From contig JBDTNL010000029.1 of NCBI GenBank assembly GCA_039933785.1, forward strand, positions 1 through 46,073: DNA of 46,073 nt, written 5' to 3'. Under the pieces are notes generated by a model. It was not told where the DNA came from and made no database searches. It saw only the letters and a list, made by a program, of their open reading frames with translations. The position numbers and the translations under genes were made by a program. Positions 35,351 to 43,345 of the stretch are shown here, piece after piece. Every line of letters begins with the position of its first letter. Within the stretch, counting starts at the first letter, position 1. This DNA comes from JBDTNL01 sp039933785 (lineage in GTDB: Bacteria; Acidobacteriota; Thermoanaerobaculia; Multivoradales; JAGPDF01).

Positions 35351-36202
35351 TCAAGCGAGGTTCCCCTCGGCCGCTTCGTTGCTTTCGCGCTCGAGGGCCT
35401 GTGCCAACATCGCTGTCCAGGCGCCGATCCGTCCGCTGCCGATGGGCTTGCCGTCCAACGCTACCAGGGCTTGCAAGCCAGTGAGCGTGCCGCAGAGAAA
35501 CGCCTCGTCCCAGGAGCCTCGTTGCGCCAGCTGGGGCGCGGTCTCGACCGCGGATAGCCCCAATTTGCCACAGAGGGCGAGTACCCGCTCTCTCGTGATG
35601 CTCGCCAGGACGTGCCCATCCAGCGGGTGAGTTTCCACGCGCTCCCCGCAACGGACGAAGACGGAGGTGCTGCCGCCCTCACGCACGGTGCCGTCGGGAC
35701 CCACGAATACGACCTCGTCGCATTCCGCGTGCCGGGCGCTGAGCTTGCCGAGGACGGTGCCCATCAGGCTGATCGTCTTGATGTCGCAGCGCTGCCAGCG
35801 AGGATCGGGCATCGACACCGCGTGCAGGGGCCGGGTTCCTGGAACCATGGGCGGCTGGTGGCTCGGAATCGCCAGCCACTTCGGCATCAAGTCCGGTGGC
35901 GGAAGATGGGTGCGTTCGCCGGCCCCTCGAGTGACCTGGATATAGAGCGAGCCATCGATGATCGCGTCGGCTTCGAGAAGCGACTCACACCCGGCGCGGA
36001 GCGCAACCGGCTCAGGGATCTCTACCGCTTCGAGGCCGCGGCGCAGGCGATCCAAGTGTCGGTCGAAGAACTGGGGTCTGCCGTTACGCACGCGCACCAC
36101 TTCGTAGATACCGTCGCCGAAGAGAAAACCACGGTCCAGCACTGAAACCTGCGCCGCGGACGCCGGCACGATTTCGCCGTTGAGAAGCAGAAACTCTGGC
36201 AT
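35351..36202 (-). CDS. Class IV aminotransferase, D-amino-acid-transaminase-like
   Basis: 283 residues. The start FLLLNGEIVPASAAQVSVLD followed by RGFLFGDGIYEVVRV is the fold-type IV opening. The PLP lysine is in CDIKTISLMGTVLGK, and AECDEVVFVGPDGTVREGGS with STSVF is the cofactor-phosphate region. The CDIK motif is like D-alanine transaminases (Dat), which supply D-Ala or D-Glu; branched-chain or aminodeoxychorismate activities share the fold and cannot be excluded. It is between the two-helix protein and dus on the same strand. Confidence 0.87.
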   Translation of the reverse strand: MPEFLLLNGEIVPASAAQVSVLDRGFLFGDGIYEVVRVRNGRPQFFDRHLDRLRRGLEAVEIPEPVALRAGCESLLEADAIIDGSLYIQVTRGAGERTHLPPPDLMPKWLAIPSHQPPMVPGTRPLHAVSMPDPRWQRCDIKTISLMGTVLGKLSARHAECDEVVFVGPDGTVREGGSTSVFVRCGERVETHPLDGHVLASITRERVLALCGKLGLSAVETAPQLAQRGSWDEAFLCGTLTGLQALVALDGKPIGSGRIGAWTAMLAQALERESNEAAEGNLA

Positions 36203-36232
36203 CGGACGGCGGAAGGGAGACGAGGCGAAACT

Positions 36233-37216
36233 CTAGGCGGCTTCTTCGACCGGCAAGGTGGCGAAGAAGCTTTCGACCTCGGCGAGAAAACTCGGTACGT
36301 CGGCGAGCTGATTGATCGCCAAGCGGAGCTTCTTGCCGTGCGGCAGGCCATGCGTGTACCAACCGGTGAATTTGCGCAGCTTATGTAGTGCGTGAATCGA
36401 CGGCTCACGCTCGGCCACCAAGCGGAAATGCTCCAAGATCAAGTCGCGGCGGTCAGCCAGGGTCGGCTCGGAGAAGTTGCTGCCCTCCATGCGCGCCGCG
36501 ATCTGGCGGAAGATCCAGGGGTTGCGCGTGGCGCCGCGGCCGATCATCACGCCGTCGCATCCGGTCTCGCGCATCATGCGCAGCGCATCGTCGGCCTCGC
36601 AGACGTCGCCGTTGCCGATCACCGGGATCGACAACGCCTCCTTGAGCCGCGCGATCTGCGACCAGTCGGCCTCACCGGAAAACATCTGTCGCGCGGTACG
36701 AGCATGCATGGCCACGGCGGCGACACCGTTCGCCTCGCACATGCGTCCGAGGTCGAGGTAGTTGCGGCTGGCGTCGTTCAAACCCAGGCGGAACTTGACC
36801 GTGAGCGGAATGCGAATCGCCGCGCGCACCGTCTTCACGATGTCCTCGGCGAGGTCGAGGTCGCCCATGAGCGCGGCTCCGGCGCAGCCCTTGAGCACTT
36901 TGTTGGCCGGGCATCCCATATTGATGTCGCAGATGTCGGCGCCGAGGTTTTCGACGACCAGGGCCGCCTCGCGCATGGTTTCGGCGTCTGAGCCGTAGAT
37001 CTGAATCGCCAACGGCCGTTCCTCTTCGCTGAAGTACATCAGCTCGCGGGTTCGCTTGTTGCCGTTCACGATCGCCTTCGATGAGATGAACTCCATCGAG
37101 ACGACGCCGATCCCGCCAATGCGCCGCACGATGAGGCGAAAATCCCGATCGGTCACCCCGGCCATGGGGGCGAGGATCAACGGTGGATCGACGGGGATGT
37201 TGCCGTAGCGAAGCAT
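36233..37216 (-). CDS. dusB: tRNA-dihydrouridine synthase (DusB type)
   Basis: 327 residues. LILAPMAGVTDRDFRLIVRR opens the FMN barrel. The catalytic cysteine is in DINMGCPANKVLKGCAGAAL. PLTVKFRLGLNDASRNYLDL, VAMHARTARQMFSG, PVIGNGDV and GVMIGRGATRNPWIF are further FMN/RNA-binding motifs. The length and motifs fit DusB. It reduces uridines in the tRNA D loop. Confidence 0.93.
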   Translation of the reverse strand: MLRYGNIPVDPPLILAPMAGVTDRDFRLIVRRIGGIGVVSMEFISSKAIVNGNKRTRELMYFSEEERPLAIQIYGSDAETMREAALVVENLGADICDINMGCPANKVLKGCAGAALMGDLDLAEDIVKTVRAAIRIPLTVKFRLGLNDASRNYLDLGRMCEANGVAAVAMHARTARQMFSGEADWSQIARLKEALSIPVIGNGDVCEADDALRMMRETGCDGVMIGRGATRNPWIFRQIAARMEGSNFSEPTLADRRDLILEHFRLVAEREPSIHALHKLRKFTGWYTHGLPHGKKLRLAINQLADVPSFLAEVESFFATLPVEEAA

Positions 37217-37266
37217 CGAACGTCCATTTTACGCGAACCGCTCGCGCCGCCGGGGCGACAGGCCCT

Positions 37267-37536
37267 TCAGGCTAGTTTGGAAGGTTCAGCCAAGCGTCCG
37301 ACCAGGTAGGAAAGGGCCGCCCCGACGATTGCCCATTGGATTCCGCCAACGAGGAGCGAGGCGGCCAGCAACTGCCGGCCGGCCAGGCTCAGATAGATCA
37401 GCGATGTCGGCATATCCATCCAGACCAGAATCGTCCGTCGAAGAGCGACGTCCCATCGAAACCAGAGCCAGAGGACCGAGACCGTGTGGAGGAGGAATCC
37501 CGCCGCCAAGCCTCGTCGAATCGCGGCTCGCCTCAT
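37267..37536 (-). CDS. Small membrane protein of unknown function
   Basis: 89 residues from the ATG at 37536. It is mostly hydrophobic with about two to three predicted helices (GLAAGFLLHTVSVLWLWFRW, LIYLSLAGRQLLAASLLVGG and WAIVGAALSYLVG). No family is recognised. It is divergent from bshC and 50 bases upstream of dus on the same strand. The frame extends upstream, but the extra part looks non-coding. Confidence 0.6.
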   Translation of the reverse strand: MRRAAIRRGLAAGFLLHTVSVLWLWFRWDVALRRTILVWMDMPTSLIYLSLAGRQLLAASLLVGGIQWAIVGAALSYLVGRLAEPSKLA

Positions 37537-37717
37537 CGGCAGCCCTGGATGCGTCGCTGGGAGAGTTCCGTCATCGGCCGTGGGAAGAATAGCGCGCTCG
37601 GCGCTGTTGTACCCGCTGTTCAAGGTGCACCAAAGGAATGTAGTTCCCCCGGTATGATCCAGGCGCACTACCCCGAGCCGCCTCAGGCTCGCCGGGCGCG
37701 GAGGGAGTCGGACACCA

Positions 37718-39352
37718 GTGACAGCGGATTCACTCGCGGCCAGCCGGCCGCTCGACACCATGAAATGGGCCGACAGCGGCCTGCTTGCTCCCCTGCCGTC
37801 GGCTCTGCTCGCCGGGCGCGACGTGGACTTGCTCGCGCCCATGCGCTTCCTTGCTCCCGGCGCCATGCCGGATGCGCCGATTCCGCGGCCGCTAGCGGAC
37901 CGGCCGGCCCTCGCCGCGGCGCTCGGCGATGCCAACGCGTCGTACGGGCATCCCGGTGCTCACCGGCTGGCGGGGCAGCTCGCCGATCCACAGACACGGG
38001 TCGTTGTGACCGGCCAGCAACCCGGGCTCTTTGGCGGACCGCTCTACACGTTGACCAAGATGGTGGCCGCGGCACTGTGGGCCGTGCGGCTTCAAGAAAG
38101 CGGGATTCCCGCGATCGCTGTTTTTTGGGTGGCGACCGAGGACCACGACTGGAGCGAGGTTGCCCACGCGAGCTTCGCGGGTCCCGAAGGTGCCAAGGAC
38201 CTTTCGCTGGGGCCCGACCCCGCGCCACTCACGCCGGTGGGCATGCGCACATTTGGACCCGGCCTCGATGAGCTCTTCTCCTCTTTGGCTCTGCTGCAGC
38301 CGGGCATGGGTGAGGCCGAGTCTCACGCCCAGCTTCGTCGTTGGTATCGCCCCGATGCGCGCTTCGGAGAGGCGTTTTGTCGCCTCGCCACCCACCTGCT
38401 CGGCGAACGCTGTCCGCTCCTGCTGGATTCGATGCTGCCAGCGGTCAAGAGTGCCGAACAGCCGCTGCTTCGCCGGTTAGTGACTCATCGTCAAGAAGTC
38501 GAGGACGCCTTGCGCGCGGCAGAAGGCCGGCTCGCGGCGCGCGGCTACTCCCCCCAGGTCGATCCGCAGCCCGGGGCCGCGCCACTCTTCTTCCTGCATG
38601 GGGAGGCGCGTCGTCGGATTCTTTGGGAGCCCGAGGGAACCCTTGCGCTACGCGGCGGTCCGAGCGGTTGGCCGATCGAGCAACTCCTGGCGGCGATCGA
38701 CGACAATCCGAGCGTCGTCAGCCCGGGTGCCCTGTCTCGTCCGGCCATTCAGGACGCGCTGCTGGGCTCCACGCTTCAGGTTCTGGGTCCGGGTGAGATG
38801 TCCTACATGGCGCAAGCGTCAGCCCTCTACCCGGTGCTCGGAGTCGAAGCGCCATGGGTCACGCTTCGCCCCCAGACGCTGGTGCTCGAGACTTCGCTAC
38901 GTCGCCATCTCGAGGTCCGCGACTTGGCCGCCATTCTCGACCCGCGCATTCCGCTCGAGCGCGTGGTCGCGGAGCGTAGCGGACCCAACTTCGTCGCCGC
39001 CGAGCGCGAGCGCATCACTAGCGCCGTGCTCGCATTACAGGCTCCCGCGATGGCGCTCGACGCTACGCTCGAGCGTCCGCTCGAAAAGACCCGCGAGCAA
39101 ATCGAGCGCGCCCTCGAGGCCTTCAGCGGGAAGGTCGATGCCGCTGCAGCTCGACGCGACGGCACCGCGCTCGGTCGCCTAGAACGTTTGCGCGAGGCTT
39201 GCCTCCCGCTCGGATCCTTGCAGGAGCGGGTTCTTTCCGTGGCGCATTTCGCCGGCCGCTTCGGTGCCGGGTTCATCGATGCGCTGTGGACGCAGCTCGA
39301 CCTCGATCCCTCCACGCTGCAAGTGATCTCGCCCGACGGACTTCGGGAGTGA
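37718..39352 (+). CDS. bshC: Bacillithiol synthase BshC
   Basis: 544 residues from a GTG at 37718. VVVTGQQPGLFGGPLYTLTK and VFWVATEDHDWSEVAHASF are diagnostic of BshC, which adds cysteine to GlcN-malate as the last step of bacillithiol synthesis. A coiled-coil region (about 435-500) precedes the end. It begins a bshC-bshB1-bshA operon. The order is the reverse of the pathway. The promoter probably lies in the 181-bp gap upstream, where I see no clear consensus. Confidence 0.95.
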   Translation: MTADSLAASRPLDTMKWADSGLLAPLPSALLAGRDVDLLAPMRFLAPGAMPDAPIPRPLADRPALAAALGDANASYGHPGAHRLAGQLADPQTRVVVTGQQPGLFGGPLYTLTKMVAAALWAVRLQESGIPAIAVFWVATEDHDWSEVAHASFAGPEGAKDLSLGPDPAPLTPVGMRTFGPGLDELFSSLALLQPGMGEAESHAQLRRWYRPDARFGEAFCRLATHLLGERCPLLLDSMLPAVKSAEQPLLRRLVTHRQEVEDALRAAEGRLAARGYSPQVDPQPGAAPLFFLHGEARRRILWEPEGTLALRGGPSGWPIEQLLAAIDDNPSVVSPGALSRPAIQDALLGSTLQVLGPGEMSYMAQASALYPVLGVEAPWVTLRPQTLVLETSLRRHLEVRDLAAILDPRIPLERVVAERSGPNFVAAERERITSAVLALQAPAMALDATLERPLEKTREQIERALEAFSGKVDAAAARRDGTALGRLERLREACLPLGSLQERVLSVAHFAGRFGAGFIDALWTQLDLDPSTLQVISPDGLRE

Positions 39353-39357
39353 ATGCC

Positions 39358-40092
39358 GTGAACGCGACGAGCGACTTGGTGGATGTGCTGGCAATCGGTG
39401 CTCATCCAGACGACATCGAGCTCGGCTGTGGCGGCACGGTCGCAAAATTGATCGCCTCCGGTCGCCGCGTAGCGTTCCTCCACCTGACTCGCGGCGAGCG
39501 CGGAACGCGGGGGACCAACGCGGAGCGCATCGCGGAGGCCGAACGCTCGGCGGCGGTCCTCGGCGCCGTGGCGGTCGAGTTCCTGGATTGCGGTGACGGC
39601 TCGTTCCGCGCCGGCGAGGCCGAGGAGGACGCGCTCATCGCGGTGCTGCGGCGACGCCGTCCGGAATTGGTCTTCGCCCCGTCGCCGGGCGATCGGCACC
39701 CCGACCACGGGCGCGCGCAGCGCCTGGTCGAGGCGGCATGTTTCTACGCCGGCCTGCGCCGGCGCGGCTCCGGAGAACCGCATCGCCCGGGAGCGCTGTT
39801 CTCTTTCATGCAGCACGATCCGTTCGAAGCGCGGTTCATTGTCGACGTCACGGCGCACTGGCCCGTGAAGCTGCGGGCGTTGGCGGAGTATCACAGCCAG
39901 CTCCACCAACCCGGCCAAGACCGCGCGGAGCCGGCGACCAAGATCGCGAGCCCGGAATTCGTCCAAGCGATCGAGGGCCGCGCGCGCCACTTTGGACTCC
40001 TGATCGGCGCGGAATTCGCCGAGCCCTTCTGGAGCCGCCAGCCGGTCGCCGTCAACGATCCGTGGAATCTGCTGCCCGGGGGTCTGCGATGA
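39358..40092 (+). CDS. bshB1: GlcNAc-malate deacetylase BshB1
   Basis: About 244 residues from the GTG at 39358, with GGGAG 8 bases upstream; the GTG at 39349 that overlaps the bshC stop is also possible. LAIGAHPDDIELGCGGTVAK gives the zinc ligands HPDD, and GDRHPDHGRAQRL the third. LTRGERGTRGTNAERIAEAE is typical of bacillithiol deacetylases. It removes acetate from GlcNAc-malate, the second step. Confidence 0.94.
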   Translation: MNATSDLVDVLAIGAHPDDIELGCGGTVAKLIASGRRVAFLHLTRGERGTRGTNAERIAEAERSAAVLGAVAVEFLDCGDGSFRAGEAEEDALIAVLRRRRPELVFAPSPGDRHPDHGRAQRLVEAACFYAGLRRRGSGEPHRPGALFSFMQHDPFEARFIVDVTAHWPVKLRALAEYHSQLHQPGQDRAEPATKIASPEFVQAIEGRARHFGLLIGAEFAEPFWSRQPVAVNDPWNLLPGGLR

Positions 40093-40120
40093 AGATCGGT
40101 ATCCGATGAAGATCGGCATC
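40087..40120 (+). repeat. 17-base tandem duplication at the bshA start
   Basis: CGATGAAGATCGGTATC (40087-40103) is followed at once by CGATGAAGATCGGCATC (40104-40120), differing at one base. The second copy holds the bshA start codon. The first copy holds another ATG (40089) that overlaps the bshB1 stop and opens a 6-codon frame (MKIGIR) whose TGA overlaps the bshA ATG. Confidence 0.9.
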
Positions 40121-41227
40121 TGCTGCTATCCCACCTTCGGCGGTTCCGGCGTGGTCGCGACCGAGCTTGCGATGGCGCTCGCCGCCGCCGGCGATGAGGT
40201 GCACGTGATCAGCTACGCGCTGCCCTCGAGGCTCTCGCTGCTCGAGCCGCGGCTCACCTACCACGAGGTCGTGGTGCCGCTCTATCCGCTGTTCGAGTAC
40301 CCGCCCTATTCCGAGGCCTTGGCCACCAAGATGGTCGAGGTCGCGCGCTACCACGGGCTCGACGTGCTGCATGTGCACTATGCGGTACCGAACGCGGTCT
40401 CGGCGGTCTTGGCGCGAGAGATTCTCAAGCCGCAGCCGATCAAGGTGGTGACCACACTCCACGGCACGGACATCACGCTGGTCGGCAACGACCCCAACTA
40501 TCTCGCCACAACGCGCTACGGTATCGAAGCGAGCGACGCGGTGACCGCGGTGTCAGAGAGCCTCCGCCTACAGACGATGACCAATCTCTCGACCACCAAG
40601 GAAATTCACGTGGTGCCGAATTTCATCGATCCAGCGCGCTACGAACGCGCCAAGACTCAGCCCGGGGCGCGACGCTGGGGCCACCCGGGCGAGCACATGC
40701 TGGTGCATATCTCGAACTTCCGCCCGGTGAAGCGGGTGCTGGATGTCGTGCGAGTGTTCGAGCTCGTGCGCGAGAAGCTGCCGGCCCGCCTGCTGCTGCT
40801 GGGCGACGGCCCGGACCGCGCCAAGGTCGAGCAGTACTGCCGGGCGCATGACCTTTGCCCGTGGATCACCTTCATCGGCAACCTGCCGCTGGTCGAAGAG
40901 GTCCTGGTCGGCGCGGATCTCTTCTTGCTGCCGTCGGAAACCGAATCCTTCGGCTTGGCGGCACTCGAGGCCATTTCGTGCAAAGTCCCAGTCATCGCGT
41001 CGCAAGCCGGCGGCCTGCCCGAGGTGATCGTCGACGGCGAGAACGGTTTCCTCAGGCCCGTGGGCGACGTCGAGGGCATGGCGAAGGCGGCGTTGTCGCT
41101 GCTCGAGGATCCAGAGCGGCGGCGCGCCTTTGGCGAACATGGCAGGGCTTGGACGTTGGCCCACTTTCGCCAGGACGCCGTGGTCAAGCGGTATCGCGAC
41201 CTCTACGAGTCTGTGCTCGCCGGGTGA
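40106..41227 (+). CDS. bshA: Bacillithiol glycosyltransferase BshA
   Basis: 373 residues. MKIGICCYPTFGGSGVVATE is the canonical BshA start. LDVLHVHYAVPNAVSAVLAR, TTLHGTDITLVG and PNFIDPARY follow, with the GT-B donor site FLLPSETESFGLAALEAISC and PVIASQAGGLPEVIVDGENG. It joins GlcNAc to malate, the first step. The start lies in the second copy of a 17-base duplication. Its stop overlaps the next gene's GTG by 4 bases. Confidence 0.96.
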   Translation: MKIGICCYPTFGGSGVVATELAMALAAAGDEVHVISYALPSRLSLLEPRLTYHEVVVPLYPLFEYPPYSEALATKMVEVARYHGLDVLHVHYAVPNAVSAVLAREILKPQPIKVVTTLHGTDITLVGNDPNYLATTRYGIEASDAVTAVSESLRLQTMTNLSTTKEIHVVPNFIDPARYERAKTQPGARRWGHPGEHMLVHISNFRPVKRVLDVVRVFELVREKLPARLLLLGDGPDRAKVEQYCRAHDLCPWITFIGNLPLVEEVLVGADLFLLPSETESFGLAALEAISCKVPVIASQAGGLPEVIVDGENGFLRPVGDVEGMAKAALSLLEDPERRRAFGEHGRAWTLAHFRQDAVVKRYRDLYESVLAG

Positions 41228-41823
41228 GCGAGGCGCGCCCGAGCGCCTACGAGGCGCCCGGCGGCGAGGCGCGGGCGGAGGTTCGCGATCGCGGCTCGCG
41301 CTTTCTCGGCGTGATCGTTCCGGTGAGTACCGACGCGGAGGTCGCCGCCGGGCTCGACAGGTTGGCCGGCGAGTTCCCAGGTGCCACCCATCATTGTTGG
41401 GCCTACCGACTTGGAACGCCGGCGCGTGAGCGTTCCGCGGATGCCGGCGAGCCTCTAGGCACGGCCGGTGCGCCTATCCTACGAGCTCTTTGCGCCGCGG
41501 AAGTCTCCGACGCGCTGCTCGTCGTCGTGCGCTGGTTCGGAGGCACCAAGCTCGGGCGCGGCGGTTTGGTCCGAGCGTACGGCGCCGCGGCTCGGGCGGT
41601 GCTCGAAGCCACGCCTCGACTTGAGCGGGAGCCCACCTTCGAGGTGACGGTTCGGGTGCCGCTGGAGCGAGCTGGAGCGGTGAAGCGGCTGCTCCGGCCG
41701 CCGGCGATCGAGCTCGTGGCGGAAGAGTATGAAGCGGTGGCGCAATTGCTGCTGCGGGGACATCTCGACCACGAGGCGGCGCTACGGGCGGCGCTCGCGG
41801 ATCTCGGAGCGACGCTTCTCTAG
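41224..41823 (+). CDS. IMPACT/YigZ family protein
   Basis: 199 residues from a GTG at 41224 that overlaps the bshA stop. THHCWAYRLG, EPLGTAGAPILRAL and LLVVVRWFGGTKLGRGGLVR with AYGAAARAVL are the UPF0029 signature; the C-terminal half is a small ferredoxin-like domain. Proteins of this family are linked to translation regulation in eukaryotes; the bacterial role is unknown. The 3' end overlaps the convergent STAS gene by 4 bases. Confidence 0.92.
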   Translation: MSEARPSAYEAPGGEARAEVRDRGSRFLGVIVPVSTDAEVAAGLDRLAGEFPGATHHCWAYRLGTPARERSADAGEPLGTAGAPILRALCAAEVSDALLVVVRWFGGTKLGRGGLVRAYGAAARAVLEATPRLEREPTFEVTVRVPLERAGAVKRLLRPPAIELVAEEYEAVAQLLLRGHLDHEAALRAALADLGATLL

Positions 41824-42371
41824 CGACTCTTCTTCGGTGGCGTCGGCTTTTCTCCGCGTGGTGCCGGCGCGGGCCGCGCGAGCACCGTCTTCTTGTTCAG
41901 CAGCTTGACCGCGAGAGCCAGGCGCTCGGTTCGCTCGGGCCGCGCCGGGGACCGGGGCTCGTGCCGCGAAGGACTCTCCTTCTTCAACAAGGACTGCGCG
42001 AGATGAGCCACCTTCGACCGCTTGCTGTTCTGGACCAGCCACCGCAGGCCGTCCTCGCGAGTCGGCTGAATCGGAAACAAGCGGGAAAAACCAGCAACCT
42101 CGAACATCTGCTCGACCGATGTGTTCAAGGCGCAGAGCAGGAGGCTGCCGCCGTCAGCCGCCAGGCGCTTGCCCACCATGACCAAAACGCGGACCCCCGC
42201 ACTGCTGATGAACTCGAGCTGCCGGCAGTCCAGCATCAGGACGTCCCGTCCCTCCGTAAGACCACTGGTCAACTCGCGTTCGAATTCAGCAGCCTCGCGC
42301 ACGGCGAGCTGTCCGCTCAGGGCGTAGATCCTGATCTCGCCGCGATCTTCGGCGCGGGCCTCGAACGGCAT
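41820..42371 (-). CDS. STAS-domain anti-sigma factor antagonist with a basic tail
   Basis: 183 residues. Residues about 10-110 form a STAS domain: IRIYALSGQLAVREAAEFER, MLDCRQLEFISSAGVRVLVM and GSLLLCALNTSVEQMFEVAG. ISSAG (56-60) is the variant seen in many anti-anti-sigma factors; the strict SpoIIAA DSSG is not present, so the phosphorylated serine is uncertain. Residues about 115-183 are Lys/Arg/Pro-rich, an unusual addition. It follows the cNMP-FHA gene, 3 bases apart, so the two are probably an operon. Confidence 0.85.
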   Translation of the reverse strand: MPFEARAEDRGEIRIYALSGQLAVREAAEFERELTSGLTEGRDVLMLDCRQLEFISSAGVRVLVMVGKRLAADGGSLLLCALNTSVEQMFEVAGFSRLFPIQPTREDGLRWLVQNSKRSKVAHLAQSLLKKESPSRHEPRSPARPERTERLALAVKLLNKKTVLARPAPAPRGEKPTPPKKSR

Positions 42372-42374
42372 GCT

Positions 42375-43199
42375 CTACCTCTTGGCCGGGGCTAGTTCGA
42401 ACACGAAGTCCAGCCGGCCTACGCGCACGCGATCGCCGCGCTTGAGCTCTTGTTCCTTGCCCGTCGCGAGTCGTTGCTGGCCGACGAAGGTACCGTTGTT
42501 GGTGCCGATCTCCTCGCGCAGGAAGAACTGCCCATCGTGGAAGACGATGCGCGCATGGCGGCGGCTGAGAGAACGCTCGACATCGAGGTCGGTGAGGTCG
42601 ATTTCGGGTTCGAGCCCGGTTACCGGATCGCGGCGACCAAGGATCTGATCGCGCTCGCCGGTCAGGCTCCAAATCTTCCCGGATGGCGGATGCACGAGGC
42701 GCGCGGCCGGCCGCAGGGGAACGTCGACCAACGCCGTCACGCTCGCCGCATCGACCTGCACCGCGAGCGGCACAGCCTTCCTTAGCGCGCTCACCAGCGG
42801 TCCGGCGGCAATCGACAGCGCTCGGCTCTCCGCCTCGTCGAAGACCCGCAGGCGCCCCGACAGCGTACGCATGATGCGAATGGCGAGCTCTGGATGATCG
42901 CGGAGGATCTGGTCGAAGATCGAGGCATCCACGGGCAGCACCCGGCAATCGGTCAACGCTCGCGCACTCGCGCTCCTCGGTAGGTCTTCGAGAATCGACA
43001 TCTCGCCGAAGAAGTCGCCCGCCTCGAGCACCACCAGTCGCGTTTCCGTCGGACCGTGCTGGCGGAAGATCTCCACCTGACCGTCTTCGATCACGAACAT
43101 TTCGGCTCCCGCCTCGCCGGTGCGAAAGATCATCTGCCCGGCGCGGAACCGCGCGAGGAGATGAGGGGTGCTGTTAGAGTCCGAGGTGTGTTCAGGCAT
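42375..43199 (-). CDS. cNMP-binding and FHA domain fusion protein
   Basis: 274 residues from the ATG at 43199. Residues about 12-125 are a CRP-type sensor: GEAGAEMFVIEDGQVEIFRQ and the phosphate-binding cassette GDFFGEMSILEDLPRSASAR (61-80). Residues about 175-272 are an FHA domain with GRR (188-190), SRRH (212-215) and NNGT (234-237), the residues that bind phosphothreonine. It could link cyclic-nucleotide signalling to a Thr kinase. It is divergent from the sigma-54 activator and followed by the STAS gene. Confidence 0.9.
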   Translation of the reverse strand: MPEHTSDSNSTPHLLARFRAGQMIFRTGEAGAEMFVIEDGQVEIFRQHGPTETRLVVLEAGDFFGEMSILEDLPRSASARALTDCRVLPVDASIFDQILRDHPELAIRIMRTLSGRLRVFDEAESRALSIAAGPLVSALRKAVPLAVQVDAASVTALVDVPLRPAARLVHPPSGKIWSLTGERDQILGRRDPVTGLEPEIDLTDLDVERSLSRRHARIVFHDGQFFLREEIGTNNGTFVGQQRLATGKEQELKRGDRVRVGRLDFVFELAPAKR

Positions 43200-43345
43200 G
43201 ATCGGTGTCGGACCGGGCAGGCGATGCGCAAGCACTGTCCCCGCCCGACGCAATTAGCATAGCCGATCCTCCTCGATGACCGGGGGCGCCGGCCGACTTC
43301 TGGAGTCGCGTTCCGGTCCGCGCCAGCTTCAGGGGAAGTAACCGC

